Shown: piece by piece, positions 9,001-16,095 of the stretch
How positions within the stretch are numbered: position 1 is the first letter of the stretch
Layout of the letters: every line of letters begins with the position of its first letter
DNA from: a virus
Reading direction: 5' to 3' (one strand)
Virus record (IMG/VR): IMGVR_UViG_3300008050_004543
Span: 1-21,614 of that record
DNA length: 21,614 nt
Program-made: the position numbers and the translations under genes
Notes under the pieces: generated by a model
Databases searched by the model: none
Seen by the model: only the letters and a program-made list of their open reading frames with translations
Told to the model about the DNA's origin: nothing

Positions 9001-10260
9001 TGGTGGAAACAACTTATCACGGAAGGTGGTGCATACGGACATATGGCTCATCCGTTTGATGATTGGGATCTAACATTTAAAGATTTTAAAAATATTATAG
9101 AGATGGGGCTGAGTGGAAACCTCAATCGAGAAGATAATGTGACTGAAAAGCTAGATGGTCAGAATTTAATGATAAGTTGGAAAGGTGGTAACCTCATTAT
9201 AGCTCGAAATAAAGGTCACATCAAGAATGCCGGAAAGACTGCTCTATCCGTGAAAGGAATAGCGAGTATGTTTAGTGGAAGAGGTGAAATAAGTAATGCG
9301 TTCTCCTTTGCTGCAAAGGATCTACAGAAAGCTATAGGAGCTCTATCTAATAAACAGAGAGATAAGATATTCATGAACGGAAGGGCTTGGATGAATCTGG
9401 AAGTACTTTGGCCGGCATCATCAAACGTGATTGATTATGACGTAGCCCAGATTGTCTTCCACGGAGCGCTCGAGTACAATGATGCAGGAACTGTAGTGGG
9501 TCAGGTCAAAGGGAGTGCAAGAACACTCGAAGGAATGATCCGCCAAGTGAACCAGCATATTCAGAAACATTACAAGATAGCTAAACCACAATTTCTGACA
9601 GTTCCGAAGAATCAAGATTTCACAAAGCGGAAAACATATTATTTTAACAAGCTGAAAAAACTTCAAGATACATATGCACTCGCAGATACAGATACTCTAT
9701 CACTGTGGCATCAGATGTTTTGGCAGGAATGGATTATGAATGGAGCTAATCAAACCGATTTCACGAATATCACAAATGATGTATTGGTGAAACTCATGAA
9801 AAGATGGGCATTTGGAGATAAATCTTATAAGATCTCGGACATGAAGAAAGAATTGAGAGATGATCATCCGGAGTTTTTAGCTTGGGCCTTGGCTACGGAT
9901 AAAGTGGATGTTCAAAAGATACAAAAGCAAAATATGAAACCCTTTGAAGTTTTATTCTTTGAGCTTGGAGCTGAAATCCTTCACAGCGTTAGTAATTTTC
10001 TTGCTGTACACCCATCCAAGTCAGCACAGAAGATGAAAACAGCCACAAAGAAAGCAGCAGCTGCGCTGAAAAGGGGAGGAGATCCCAAGAATTTGAAATT
10101 ATTGAAGACTCAGTTAGAAAAGCTACAATCTATCGGTGGATTCGATGCAGTTGTCCCATCCGAAGGATTGGTTTTCAAATATAAGGGGAACACATACAAG
10201 TTTACCGGAGCCTTTGCTCCAGTGAATCAAATCACCGGTGCATTAAAATTTGGCCGATAA
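6037..10260 (+). CDS. Giant multi-enzyme protein: HIGH nucleotidyltransferase, Nudix, Pol-beta NTase and ligase-like domains
   Basis: ATG 6037 gives 1407 residues; a TTG at 5995 is less likely. Domain 1 (~22-200) is a nucleotidyltransferase of the NMNAT/cytidylyltransferase type, with AGRFQPFGPHH (27-37) and SGTAMR (161-166). Domain 2 (~333-458) is a Nudix hydrolase whose box is intact: G363, E369, R377, E378, E381, E382, G384. A small basic SH3-like stretch (~468-512) and a Pro/Glu-rich linker (~665-710) follow. Domain 3 (~740-880) is a Pol-beta-type nucleotidyltransferase, with TGS at 796-798, SDVD ending at D811, and a third acid near E853. Domain 4 (~1000-1407) resembles ATP-dependent RNA/DNA ligases: KLDG (K1038), ARNKG, NLEVLWP (E1122), SEGLVFKY (E1376) and YKFT (K1388). 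About 240 helical residues separate motifs III and IV. Several joints read aliphatic-x-E. Domain identity is strong from motifs; the overall role is inferred to be nucleic-acid or nucleotide end processing. Confidence 0.82.
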   Translation: MNTLTQDIIKPFLLEQTQIKKIVGIYAGRFQPFGPHHKKTYEWMKSKFDDAYITTSGIRKLPRHPLSFRDKATHMSKMGIPKSKIIKEKIPYVANKTLKKFDSKTTAVVYIFGEKDAGRLMSGKYFQDYKSNKDNLTGYDEHGYILTAPHVSVKVGGQELSGTAMRNLLGSDADDKTKKKLFKKLFGYYSDDMYKMFVDAFVSESLTELGWPLGSGPTIGHGYPNKKELDKYMSKVKKQRKNTDSNKKYQFDPVNELYFNRPNTAFVYRFKGDWMMKVKTNKAVYNIELDGRNEKQARAFAKKYLKRKFPKVKLMEEVTKIKKSIGEAVDIDEVAGVILYTMVDGQPRYLLLRDDTHWSFPKGHLQQGESLLDGAMRETYEETGIVPGAVDPKFFYEMLVNFGTDEQRVITLFLSMVHTTKVTLSDEHQEYKWATSEEVEALMEQPDVINLLNRLDRHFMKAEDINVPVNVGDTVLVGKFKNKKIKVKSIGKDKHGMPTINGRKATTFRIHKKVNIFDDIDEDLIERFISSFDMKEFLEESSTIGSMGGGVVDDGPRYWWGNQKSYRTTSEAEVAKLGWRIVNYLVPEQEFEIHDTKYPDGPTGAVSYYPSGKVGTKAGTGVMKDVRGTEAWKKWVQNISRSVTQLGWTFVDWIDADLSIKQTKNEPVDEFDPRNEVPPETEPKGEKDQHGEMEEPPDDPDAPNEPHKKDLSERALSVGWWKNILERDPTQEEAISEDIKPDVIKSFAIQDSLNTKIWDGEKLKPQIRKKLLMIGKNFFDDLELEPQVKLQDITLTGSISNYNWSKFSDVDLHLRIDFSQVDEDENFVKNYVLAKKTIWNNKHDINMYGFPVEVYVENIGDTHIASGLYSILKDKWLVVPKKKELQIDLEDIATKAEGYLGSVSTLEKLMKEEKYSEVIRTVEKIQERLKRMRSSGLERGGEFSVENLAFKALRRSPFIGTIVDMKTAAYDAMMTMNGTQTEGTFSTNWWKQLITEGGAYGHMAHPFDDWDLTFKDFKNIIEMGLSGNLNREDNVTEKLDGQNLMISWKGGNLIIARNKGHIKNAGKTALSVKGIASMFSGRGEISNAFSFAAKDLQKAIGALSNKQRDKIFMNGRAWMNLEVLWPASSNVIDYDVAQIVFHGALEYNDAGTVVGQVKGSARTLEGMIRQVNQHIQKHYKIAKPQFLTVPKNQDFTKRKTYYFNKLKKLQDTYALADTDTLSLWHQMFWQEWIMNGANQTDFTNITNDVLVKLMKRWAFGDKSYKISDMKKELRDDHPEFLAWALATDKVDVQKIQKQNMKPFEVLFFELGAEILHSVSNFLAVHPSKSAQKMKTATKKAAAALKRGGDPKNLKLLKTQLEKLQSIGGFDAVVPSEGLVFKYKGNTYKFTGAFAPVNQITGALKFGR

Positions 10261-10270
10261 TTATTTTTAA

Positions 10271-10284
10271 TATATTTATATATA
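10271..10284 (+). promoter_or_regulatory. Candidate promoter-like AT box before the zinc-ribbon gene
   Basis: TATATTTATATATA lies in the 34-base gap after the giant gene. Its first 13 bases are identical to 14887-14899, in front of another gene group. AAGG (10284-10287) then serves as the ribosome site for the ATG at 10295. Confidence 0.35.
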
Positions 10285-10294
10285 AGGTAACATG

Positions 10295-10789
10295 ATGAGT
10301 AAGAACATAGCAAAGATTCAATCTATGATTGATGGAACACACCAACGAAAAATTCAAGTTGGGTATAAAGCCAAAACGACGATTCAGCGGAAAGAAGGTG
10401 AACGCTGGACTGATGGAAATGGTACTGACTGGGAAGTCGTTGATGGAAAGAGAAAACAAATCACTAAGATTCCACCCCGGGGGTTTGACAAGTGCTCTGA
10501 ATGCGAAAAGTTAATTCTCAAGCAGCTTGATCAGGATACTTATAACCGGATGCATAAATGTTATCACTGCCAGGTGAATTTTGAACTTGACCTAAAGGCT
10601 GAGGGGAAATGGCATGAATGGGTGTGGGAACAAGAGCAACAGCGATGGACATCCGTTGAAGAAGAACTCCAACTGATCTTAAAGGATATGAAAGACAGTA
10701 GTGATCAAGCATTTGATCCGAGAGTAGCCAACGCTATGGCAAATGAAAATGTTGATATGACGATTAAGAAAAATACCGGAGATATATAA
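10295..10789 (+). CDS. Small zinc-ribbon-like phage protein, unknown function
   Basis: Two ATGs lie in tandem (10292 and 10295). The second has better spacing (7 bases) from AAGG, giving 164 residues. Two CxxC pairs, C67/C70 (KCSEC) and C89/C92 (CYHC), are 18 residues apart and should bind one zinc ion. The N-terminal part is basic with a Trp-containing motif (GERWTDGNGTDWE). The C-terminal part is acidic and probably helical. The gene ends in a TAATG overlap with the next ORF. A DNA-associated or assembly role just upstream of the terminase is possible. A small terminase subunit (gp16-like) was considered, but no motif supports it. Confidence 0.75.
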   Translation: MSKNIAKIQSMIDGTHQRKIQVGYKAKTTIQRKEGERWTDGNGTDWEVVDGKRKQITKIPPRGFDKCSECEKLILKQLDQDTYNRMHKCYHCQVNFELDLKAEGKWHEWVWEQEQQRWTSVEEELQLILKDMKDSSDQAFDPRVANAMANENVDMTIKKNTGDI

Positions 10790-11109
10790 TGAAGTTATTT
10801 AAAATATTGGGGGGAATCTTAGCAGCAATTGCAGGAATTGCTGGTATGTTATTCGCTGGTGGTAAGAAATCACAAGAAGTGAAAGAACTCAAGACAGTTA
10901 TCAAAGAAAACAAAAAAGAAGAGAAGAAGGTAGAAGAGACGATTGAGGTACTGGAAAAAGATAAAGTGAAAAACAAGAAAGAAATAACAGCCGCAAAAAG
11001 AAAATTAACGCGTAGTAAGAATGAAGTCAAGAAGATGGAAAAAGCCTACGAAGAAGATGACATCGAATCCGCAGAAGATTTTTTAAAAAAGTTTGCTAAG
11101 AATAAATGA
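10789..11109 (+). CDS. Small membrane-anchored coiled-coil protein
   Basis: This 106-residue protein starts at the TAATG overlap with the zinc-ribbon gene. Residues ~4-25 (ILGGILAAIAGIAGMLFAGG) form one hydrophobic, Gly/Ala-rich membrane segment. The rest is extremely rich in Lys and Glu, with heptad-like spacing expected of a long coiled coil (~30-95), ending FLKKFAKNK. A short N-terminus, one membrane helix and a coiled-coil domain match the general plan of inner-membrane spanins (Rz-type), but that plan is not specific. The next gene encodes an exported coiled-coil protein, so the two could act together. The membrane topology is well supported; the lysis role is a guess. Confidence 0.72.
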   Translation: MKLFKILGGILAAIAGIAGMLFAGGKKSQEVKELKTVIKENKKEEKKVEETIEVLEKDKVKNKKEITAAKRKLTRSKNEVKKMEKAYEEDDIESAEDFLKKFAKNK

Positions 11110-11111
11110 GG
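11108..11111 (+). promoter_or_regulatory. Ribosome-binding site that fixes the start at 11118
   Basis: GAGG lies 6 bases before ATG 11118. The alternative ATG at 11106 lies upstream of this site and would add four residues ahead of an otherwise ordinary signal peptide. Both facts favour 11118. Confidence 0.6.
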
Positions 11112-11117
11112 TCTACA

Positions 11118-11489
11118 ATGAAGATACTAAAATATTTTATAATATTCTGTTTTGCTTTATCAATCATAGATGCACAGGATACATTTACACAAGCAGAAGC
11201 GTTAGAGATGATAAAACAACGAGATGCACAATGGGAAGGTAAGATAGAAAAGGCTGATTCATTAATTGCATCACAGAAAGAATTGATTGCTGATTGTGAA
11301 GGTTTAGTAGGAAACTTAGAGGAAACTGCAAATTTAGATTCTCTGCTGCTGAATGCTAAAAGTGCACAAATTAAATTGTTAAAAGCTCGTGACGCAGCTA
11401 ATGAGAAGTTAGTGCAGTTGGTTGAACCAAAATGGTATGAGAACCAATATCTTTGGTTAATAATAGGATTCACCTTAGGTAAGATCTAA
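11118..11489 (+). CDS. Exported coiled-coil protein with C-terminal membrane segment (spanin-like?)
   Basis: ATG 11118 gives 123 residues. The N-terminus MKILKYFIIFCFALSIIDAQ is a signal peptide with a likely cut after Ala or near DAQ. Residues ~22-95 are helical, charged and coiled-coil-like, with one Cys. The C-terminus ends WYENQYLWLIIGFTLGKI, a short hydrophobic segment. Proteins with a signal, a coiled coil and a final membrane segment occur next to lysis genes in some phages, so this may form a pair with the preceding membrane protein. No holin or endolysin is visible nearby, which weakens that idea. The gene ends in a TAATG overlap with the terminase. Confidence 0.7.
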   Translation: MKILKYFIIFCFALSIIDAQDTFTQAEALEMIKQRDAQWEGKIEKADSLIASQKELIADCEGLVGNLEETANLDSLLLNAKSAQIKLLKARDAANEKLVQLVEPKWYENQYLWLIIGFTLGKI

Positions 11490-13075
11490 TGTCTGACATT
11501 AAAAAAGCCATACAGAGAGAGTATGTCAAATGCGTGGAAGAGCCCACTCACTTTCTCCAAAAGTATTCGATAATCCAACACCCCCAAAGAGGAAAGATCA
11601 AATTTGATCTATATGACTTTCAGTCTAAAACGCTCGAAGAGGTGAGAAAGAATCAGTATAGTATAATTCTCAAGTCTAGACAGCTTGGAATCAGTACATT
11701 GACGGCTGGATATAGTTTATGGCTCATGTTGTTTTTCCAAGATAAAAATATTTTAGTCATTGCCAAGGATAAAGGTGCTGCAAAGAATCTGGTCACGAAG
11801 GTTCGTGTCATGTTTCATAATTTACCAACGTGGTTGAAGACTAAGGTGGATGAAGATAATAAATTATCATTTCGACTAGGCAACGGATCTCAGATCAAAG
11901 CAGTTGCTGCTACTCCGGAAGCCGGTCGTTCTGAAGCATTGTCGATGTTGGTATTAGATGAGGCAGCATTTATTCCTGCAGTTGAAACTATCTGGACTGC
12001 AGCACAACAGACCTTAGCAACCGGTGGTCAGTGTATTGTCCTATCCACTCCAAATGGTGTTGGAAATTGGTTTCATAGAATGTGGGTTGATGCCACTGAT
12101 GGTATTAATGACTTTGCATTTATTGAACTACCGTGGCAACGACATCCAGATCGCGATCAAACCTGGAGAGATGATCAGGAGAAGGCATTGGGACCAACCA
12201 AGGCGGCACAGGAATGTGACGCTAACTTTCTCACATCCGGTAATTCCATTATAGATCCGCTAATACTTCAGTGGTACAAAGAGACTCTAGTTAAAGAGCC
12301 AATTGAACGAGCTGGAGTGGATAAGAATCTTTGGATCTGGGACTATCCTGACTATTCCAAGGAATATATTGTTGTAGCTGACGTGGCTCGTGGAGACGGC
12401 TCCGATTACTCTGCAACTCAAATTTTTGAGATAGAATCTCTCGACCAAGTAGCTGAATATAAAGGTCAGTTATCGACTACCGATTACGGTAATTTTCTCA
12501 TTGAGCTCGCTACTAAGTACAATGACGCTCTATTGATTGTTGAGAATAACAACGTAGGGTGGGCCACACTTCAGACAATTATCGATCGTGGGTATAAAAA
12601 CCTATTCTATCAATCTAAAGACCTTCAGTACGTAGATACTGAGCATCACATGGAAAGCAACCGATATAGATCTCAGGATAGAAATATGATTCCTGGATTC
12701 ACGACATCAAAGAAAACTAGGCCGCTCGTGGTTGCTAAAATGGAAGAATATACAAGAGAAAAAATGATCAATATAAGGTCTTCACGACTGGTTGAAGAGC
12801 TTTTTGTATTTATTTATCACAACAGCAGGGCAGAAGCCATGGCGGGATACAATGATGATCTCGTAATGTCTTTCGGTATAGCACTGTGGATCCGTGATAC
12901 AGCCCTGAGGCTAAAAAAAGAAAATGATGACTATCAACGACAAATGTTAGGGTCATTCTTAAATAATAATAATGGTTATGATGAAGGATTCGGTAAGGGT
13001 CAGATCAAACCAAAAGACAACCCCTGGGAGATTGAGATCGAAGGTAAAAAAGAAAATCTTAATTGGCTCCTATAG
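11489..13075 (+). CDS. 17: Large terminase subunit (gp17-like)
   Basis: This 528-residue protein is the packaging motor and headful nuclease. The N-terminal ATPase has an adenine-binding region (~40-60, FDLYDFQ), Walker A at 62-70 (KSRQLGIST), Walker B with D157-E158 (LVLDEAAF), and the coupling motif LSTPNG (185-190). The C-terminal RNase H-like nuclease has D298 (VVADVARGDGSDYS), E352 (IVENNN) and D456/D457 (YNDDLV). The length is somewhat below T4 gp17 (610), with a short N-terminus. It overlaps the upstream gene by one base and is followed within 12 bases by the portal gene. The family assignment is secure. Confidence 0.96.
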   Translation: MSDIKKAIQREYVKCVEEPTHFLQKYSIIQHPQRGKIKFDLYDFQSKTLEEVRKNQYSIILKSRQLGISTLTAGYSLWLMLFFQDKNILVIAKDKGAAKNLVTKVRVMFHNLPTWLKTKVDEDNKLSFRLGNGSQIKAVAATPEAGRSEALSMLVLDEAAFIPAVETIWTAAQQTLATGGQCIVLSTPNGVGNWFHRMWVDATDGINDFAFIELPWQRHPDRDQTWRDDQEKALGPTKAAQECDANFLTSGNSIIDPLILQWYKETLVKEPIERAGVDKNLWIWDYPDYSKEYIVVADVARGDGSDYSATQIFEIESLDQVAEYKGQLSTTDYGNFLIELATKYNDALLIVENNNVGWATLQTIIDRGYKNLFYQSKDLQYVDTEHHMESNRYRSQDRNMIPGFTTSKKTRPLVVAKMEEYTREKMINIRSSRLVEELFVFIYHNSRAEAMAGYNDDLVMSFGIALWIRDTALRLKKENDDYQRQMLGSFLNNNNGYDEGFGKGQIKPKDNPWEIEIEGKKENLNWLL

Positions 13076-13087
13076 ATGAGGTAAAAC

Positions 13088-14881
13088 ATGGCTAGAAACA
13101 ACATATTAGACAGATTAGGTCAATTATTCCGGAATAATATAATTATCCGCAAGACGGATGACAACCGACTAGTCGTAAAAGATCTAGATTTCACCCAGTC
13201 CGGACTCGTGAGTAATTTCGTCGACCGATACACTAAGGTTGTATCCCAAAGTCGAATGGGTAAATATTCATATAATCAAAATGCAAGAAATGCCTATGAG
13301 ATTGCTCGAAATGAGTTGTTTCGTGATTATGAACTCATGGATAGCGATCCAATCATTTCTAGCGCGCTTGATATCTATTCTGATGAATCGCTCATCGATA
13401 ACATTCAGGGAGAAATCCTTTCCATCAAGACCGATAACCCAAAGCTCCACAGCATTCTGCATAACCTCTTCTATGATGTATTAAACATTGAATTCAATCT
13501 CTGGTCATGGATGCGTAACCTGACTAAATATGGAGATTTTTATCTATTGATGGACATTATTGATAAATACGGTGTGGTAAATATAAAACCTCTGTCACCA
13601 TATGAGGTGACCAGGTTGGAAGACCACGACCCATCAAATCCAAAGCTCGTTCAGTATGAACTTCGCGACGATCCAACCAAAAGTACACAACAGGGTGGGG
13701 CCACTAGATTATATGAAAATTATGAAATAGCTCACTTCCGCCTACTCAGTGACAGTAATTTCCTCCCATATGGAAAAAGTACCCTTGAGGGTGCTCGTAG
13801 AGTGTGGAAACAATTGACTCTGATGGAAGATGCCATGATGATACACCGGATCATGAGAGCTCCTGAAAAGAGAGTCTTTAAGTTGGATATTGGTAATATA
13901 CCACCAAACGAAGTCGATAACTTCATGCAAAAGATAATTCAAAAGATGAAGAAGATTCCAGTGATCGATCAGCAAACAGGCGAGTACAATCTCAGATATA
14001 ATGTTGAATCTGTTACTGAAGATTATTTTCTACCCGTACGTGGAGGAGACTCAGGAACTGAAATTGAAACATTACCCGGACTGACCAATGACAATGCCAT
14101 CGATGATATAGAATATCTGAGAAACAAACTCATGGCAGCATTGAAGATCCCTAAGGCGTTTCTTGGATACGAAGAAGGAATCGGATCTAAAGCTACTCTG
14201 GCAGCAGAAGACGTAAGGTTTGCTCGAACGATTGAGCGGTTACAGAAAATACTCTGTAGTGAACTCACCAAGATAGCTATCGTGCATCTGTATGCACAAG
14301 GTTTTGACGATACCGACTTATTAGATTTTGATCTCGAACTGACAAATCCATCGATGATTCACGAACAGGAGAAGCTTGAACTGCTGACTCAGCAGGTGGA
14401 TATCGCGAACACAGCCATGGATAATAAATTATTTTCCCGGGAATGGGTATATGATAACATCTTTGACATGAACGATCAGGATAAGAAAGTTATGTTTGAT
14501 GGGCTCATTGAAGATCGAAAACAAGTATTCAGGATGGAACAAATTGAGACTGAAGGCAATGATCCAGCAGAAACAGGTGCCGCAGCTGAAGACATGGAAG
14601 AGGATGTTGGTGAATGGGGTGGATCCGAGAAAGGACCAAATCTTCCAGACCTGGATCGTGGACGTTCAACGTCACAAGATACCAAAGATGCTACCAAGTA
14701 TGAAAGAGAGCGATGGGGCAAACGCGAATTTAAGGGTGGATCTCCACTGTATCCTGGAAAGGGAGCTACAGCTGTAAAGAAAGAGGGACTACTAGCGTCA
14801 CTGAAAGAAAAGTTTGGACCAAATGATGTAGACTCAGGTATTCTGAATGAGAACTCTCTTTTAAGTGACGAAAAGGAGTAA
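13088..14881 (+). CDS. 20: Portal vertex protein (gp20-like)
   Basis: This 597-residue protein has GAGG at 13078-13081, 6 bases before the ATG. It would form the dodecameric ring at the packaging vertex, through which DNA enters and leaves and on which prohead assembly starts. Recognisable segments are YSYNQNARNAYEIARNEL (~61-78), DSDPIISSALDIYSDES (~85-101), and the later LRNKLMAALKIPKAFLGYEE, all typical of T4-type portals. The C-terminal ~110 residues are a Glu/Asp- and Gly-rich tail (AEDMEEDVGEWGG) that lengthens it beyond T4 gp20 (524). The terminase-portal adjacency is tighter than in T4, where tail sheath and tube genes lie between them. Confidence 0.93.
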   Translation: MARNNILDRLGQLFRNNIIIRKTDDNRLVVKDLDFTQSGLVSNFVDRYTKVVSQSRMGKYSYNQNARNAYEIARNELFRDYELMDSDPIISSALDIYSDESLIDNIQGEILSIKTDNPKLHSILHNLFYDVLNIEFNLWSWMRNLTKYGDFYLLMDIIDKYGVVNIKPLSPYEVTRLEDHDPSNPKLVQYELRDDPTKSTQQGGATRLYENYEIAHFRLLSDSNFLPYGKSTLEGARRVWKQLTLMEDAMMIHRIMRAPEKRVFKLDIGNIPPNEVDNFMQKIIQKMKKIPVIDQQTGEYNLRYNVESVTEDYFLPVRGGDSGTEIETLPGLTNDNAIDDIEYLRNKLMAALKIPKAFLGYEEGIGSKATLAAEDVRFARTIERLQKILCSELTKIAIVHLYAQGFDDTDLLDFDLELTNPSMIHEQEKLELLTQQVDIANTAMDNKLFSREWVYDNIFDMNDQDKKVMFDGLIEDRKQVFRMEQIETEGNDPAETGAAAEDMEEDVGEWGGSEKGPNLPDLDRGRSTSQDTKDATKYERERWGKREFKGGSPLYPGKGATAVKKEGLLASLKEKFGPNDVDSGILNENSLLSDEKE

Positions 14882-14886
14882 AAGAT

Positions 14887-14900
14887 TATATTTATATATG
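14887..14900 (+). promoter_or_regulatory. Candidate promoter-like AT box before the 297-residue gene
   Basis: TATATTTATATATG shares its first 13 bases with 10271-10283. It sits in a roughly 50-base gap after the portal gene, the largest gap in the packaging/head block. The function is inferred only from recurrence and placement. Confidence 0.35.
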
Positions 14901-14934
14901 AAATACTGTACACTAATATATGGGGATTGTATCC

Positions 14935-15828
14935 ATGAGGGATAAAAAGATCAAGCATAATAAGTTGCGCAACTCTGGTTTACTTTTTGAGTTTTTACTA
15001 AGGCAGGTCACTGCAGACGTTTTAGACAAAAATGATAAAAGTAAAGCATTAAAAATCGTAAAAGAGTTCTTTAACGAACATTCGGAATTGGGTAACGAAC
15101 GAGCATTATACAACATGTTAGTCAATCAGAAATATAAAACTGATAAACAAGCAGGGTTCTTCATATCAGAGGTGATAAAAGCCAGAGCAAAAATTAATAA
15201 CTCAACGCTCCGCCGAGAAAAGTATCGATTGATCACAGAAATACAAAAAAATTATGATCTCAGCAAATTTTTATCTACATCCGTACCCAACTATAAGGTG
15301 TATGCTTCTGTATATAAATTATTTGAATATGGGGACAGACTTGCACCTGAAGATAAGACGCAGACATACTTTAACCTCATTGAAAACATAACATCCGAAC
15401 CAAAACCTCAATTGAGTGACTCAGTAAATAAAAAATTACAATATAATGATGAACTTCGAGCTATTACGTATAGGATCTTATTGGAGAGATTTAATCAAAA
15501 ATATAATTATCTCAACGGATCTCAAAAGTATTTACTGAAGAACTATATCAATAACGTTTCCAATACTAACTCACTAGGCGACATCATTTCAGCCGGAGTG
15601 AATGAATTGAGAGAAAGTTTAACATCCATGCTCCACTATGTTGATGATAAAGTCACACAAATTAAATTGAAAGAGACCATCAACAGTATTGGAGATATTT
15701 GTCTTCCAACCAAGCCAACTGTCATCAAAGACAGTTCCGTTTTACAGCTGATGAGATATTATGAGCTGGAAAAAGAACTCAAGAAACATGGACGCGTCGC
15801 AAAGAAGCAGACTAAAAGAGCTGGTTAG
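14935..15828 (+). CDS. Conserved T4-like phage protein next to the portal, unknown function
   Basis: ATG 14935 is preceded by GGGGA (14922-14926) and gives 297 residues. ATG 14920 has no such site and would add five. The protein is basic and helical, starting MRDKKIKHNKLRNSGLLFEFL. It contains a long run of Asn- and Tyr-rich helices and ends in a Lys/Arg-rich tail (KKHGRVAKKQTKRAG). I recall similar proteins beside the portal gene in marine T4-like phages, but I cannot name a function. Its place between gp20 and gp21 is where T4 keeps its prohead core genes 67 and 68. The sequence does not show homology to those. No membrane segment or catalytic motif is visible. Confidence 0.78.
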   Translation: MRDKKIKHNKLRNSGLLFEFLLRQVTADVLDKNDKSKALKIVKEFFNEHSELGNERALYNMLVNQKYKTDKQAGFFISEVIKARAKINNSTLRREKYRLITEIQKNYDLSKFLSTSVPNYKVYASVYKLFEYGDRLAPEDKTQTYFNLIENITSEPKPQLSDSVNKKLQYNDELRAITYRILLERFNQKYNYLNGSQKYLLKNYINNVSNTNSLGDIISAGVNELRESLTSMLHYVDDKVTQIKLKETINSIGDICLPTKPTVIKDSSVLQLMRYYELEKELKKHGRVAKKQTKRAG

Positions 15829-16081
15829 AACGATTCTTCAAAAAGATCTGGAAGAGATCACTACGACGGGAGACGTGGATGGGTATAGTACCCCGAACGC
15901 GTTCGCGAAGAACAAGAAGAAGCGAAATAAAGATTTAGAAGTTGCTCTCAAGGCTACTGGATACAGTTTAGCTGAAGAATTAGATAACAAAGATGAGCAG
16001 TCAATAAAAAAAATGATTAGAAAAGAAGTGGCCGCGATCCTTAGAGATATTTGGATCAAACGTGGCGTTTGGGCTTCATAG
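15788..16081 (+). CDS. Small prohead-region protein with paired basic helices
   Basis: I prefer ATG 15788 over 15761, since 15761 lies deeper inside the preceding gene, leaving a 41-base overlap; this gives 97 residues. The N-terminus MDASQRSRLKELVRTILQKDL resembles the amphipathic leaders of the small genes after 19311. The middle is polar (TPNAFAKNKKKRNKD). The C-terminal helix, KKMIRKEVAAILRDIWIKRGVW, ends in aromatic residues. Its position between portal and prohead protease matches that of T4 core proteins gp67/gp68, so a scaffold-core role is possible. It could equally be an unrelated minor head protein. Confidence 0.68.
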   Translation: MDASQRSRLKELVRTILQKDLEEITTTGDVDGYSTPNAFAKNKKKRNKDLEVALKATGYSLAEELDNKDEQSIKKMIRKEVAAILRDIWIKRGVWAS

Positions 16082-16095
16082 ATAGGAGAACCTAG

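Noticed and set aside
10295-10789. The zinc-ribbon protein as small terminase subunit (gp16)
   Set aside because: The position upstream of the large terminase is suggestive, but gp16-type proteins are helical oligomers without this CxxC pair. Two unrelated membrane proteins also intervene.
15881-15905. A GGGTA-TAG-TACCC hairpin directly followed by the palindrome CGAACGCGTTCG
   Set aside because: It lies inside the 97-residue gene with no T-run after it, and the frame continues through it. It is probably coding coincidence and not a terminator or operator.
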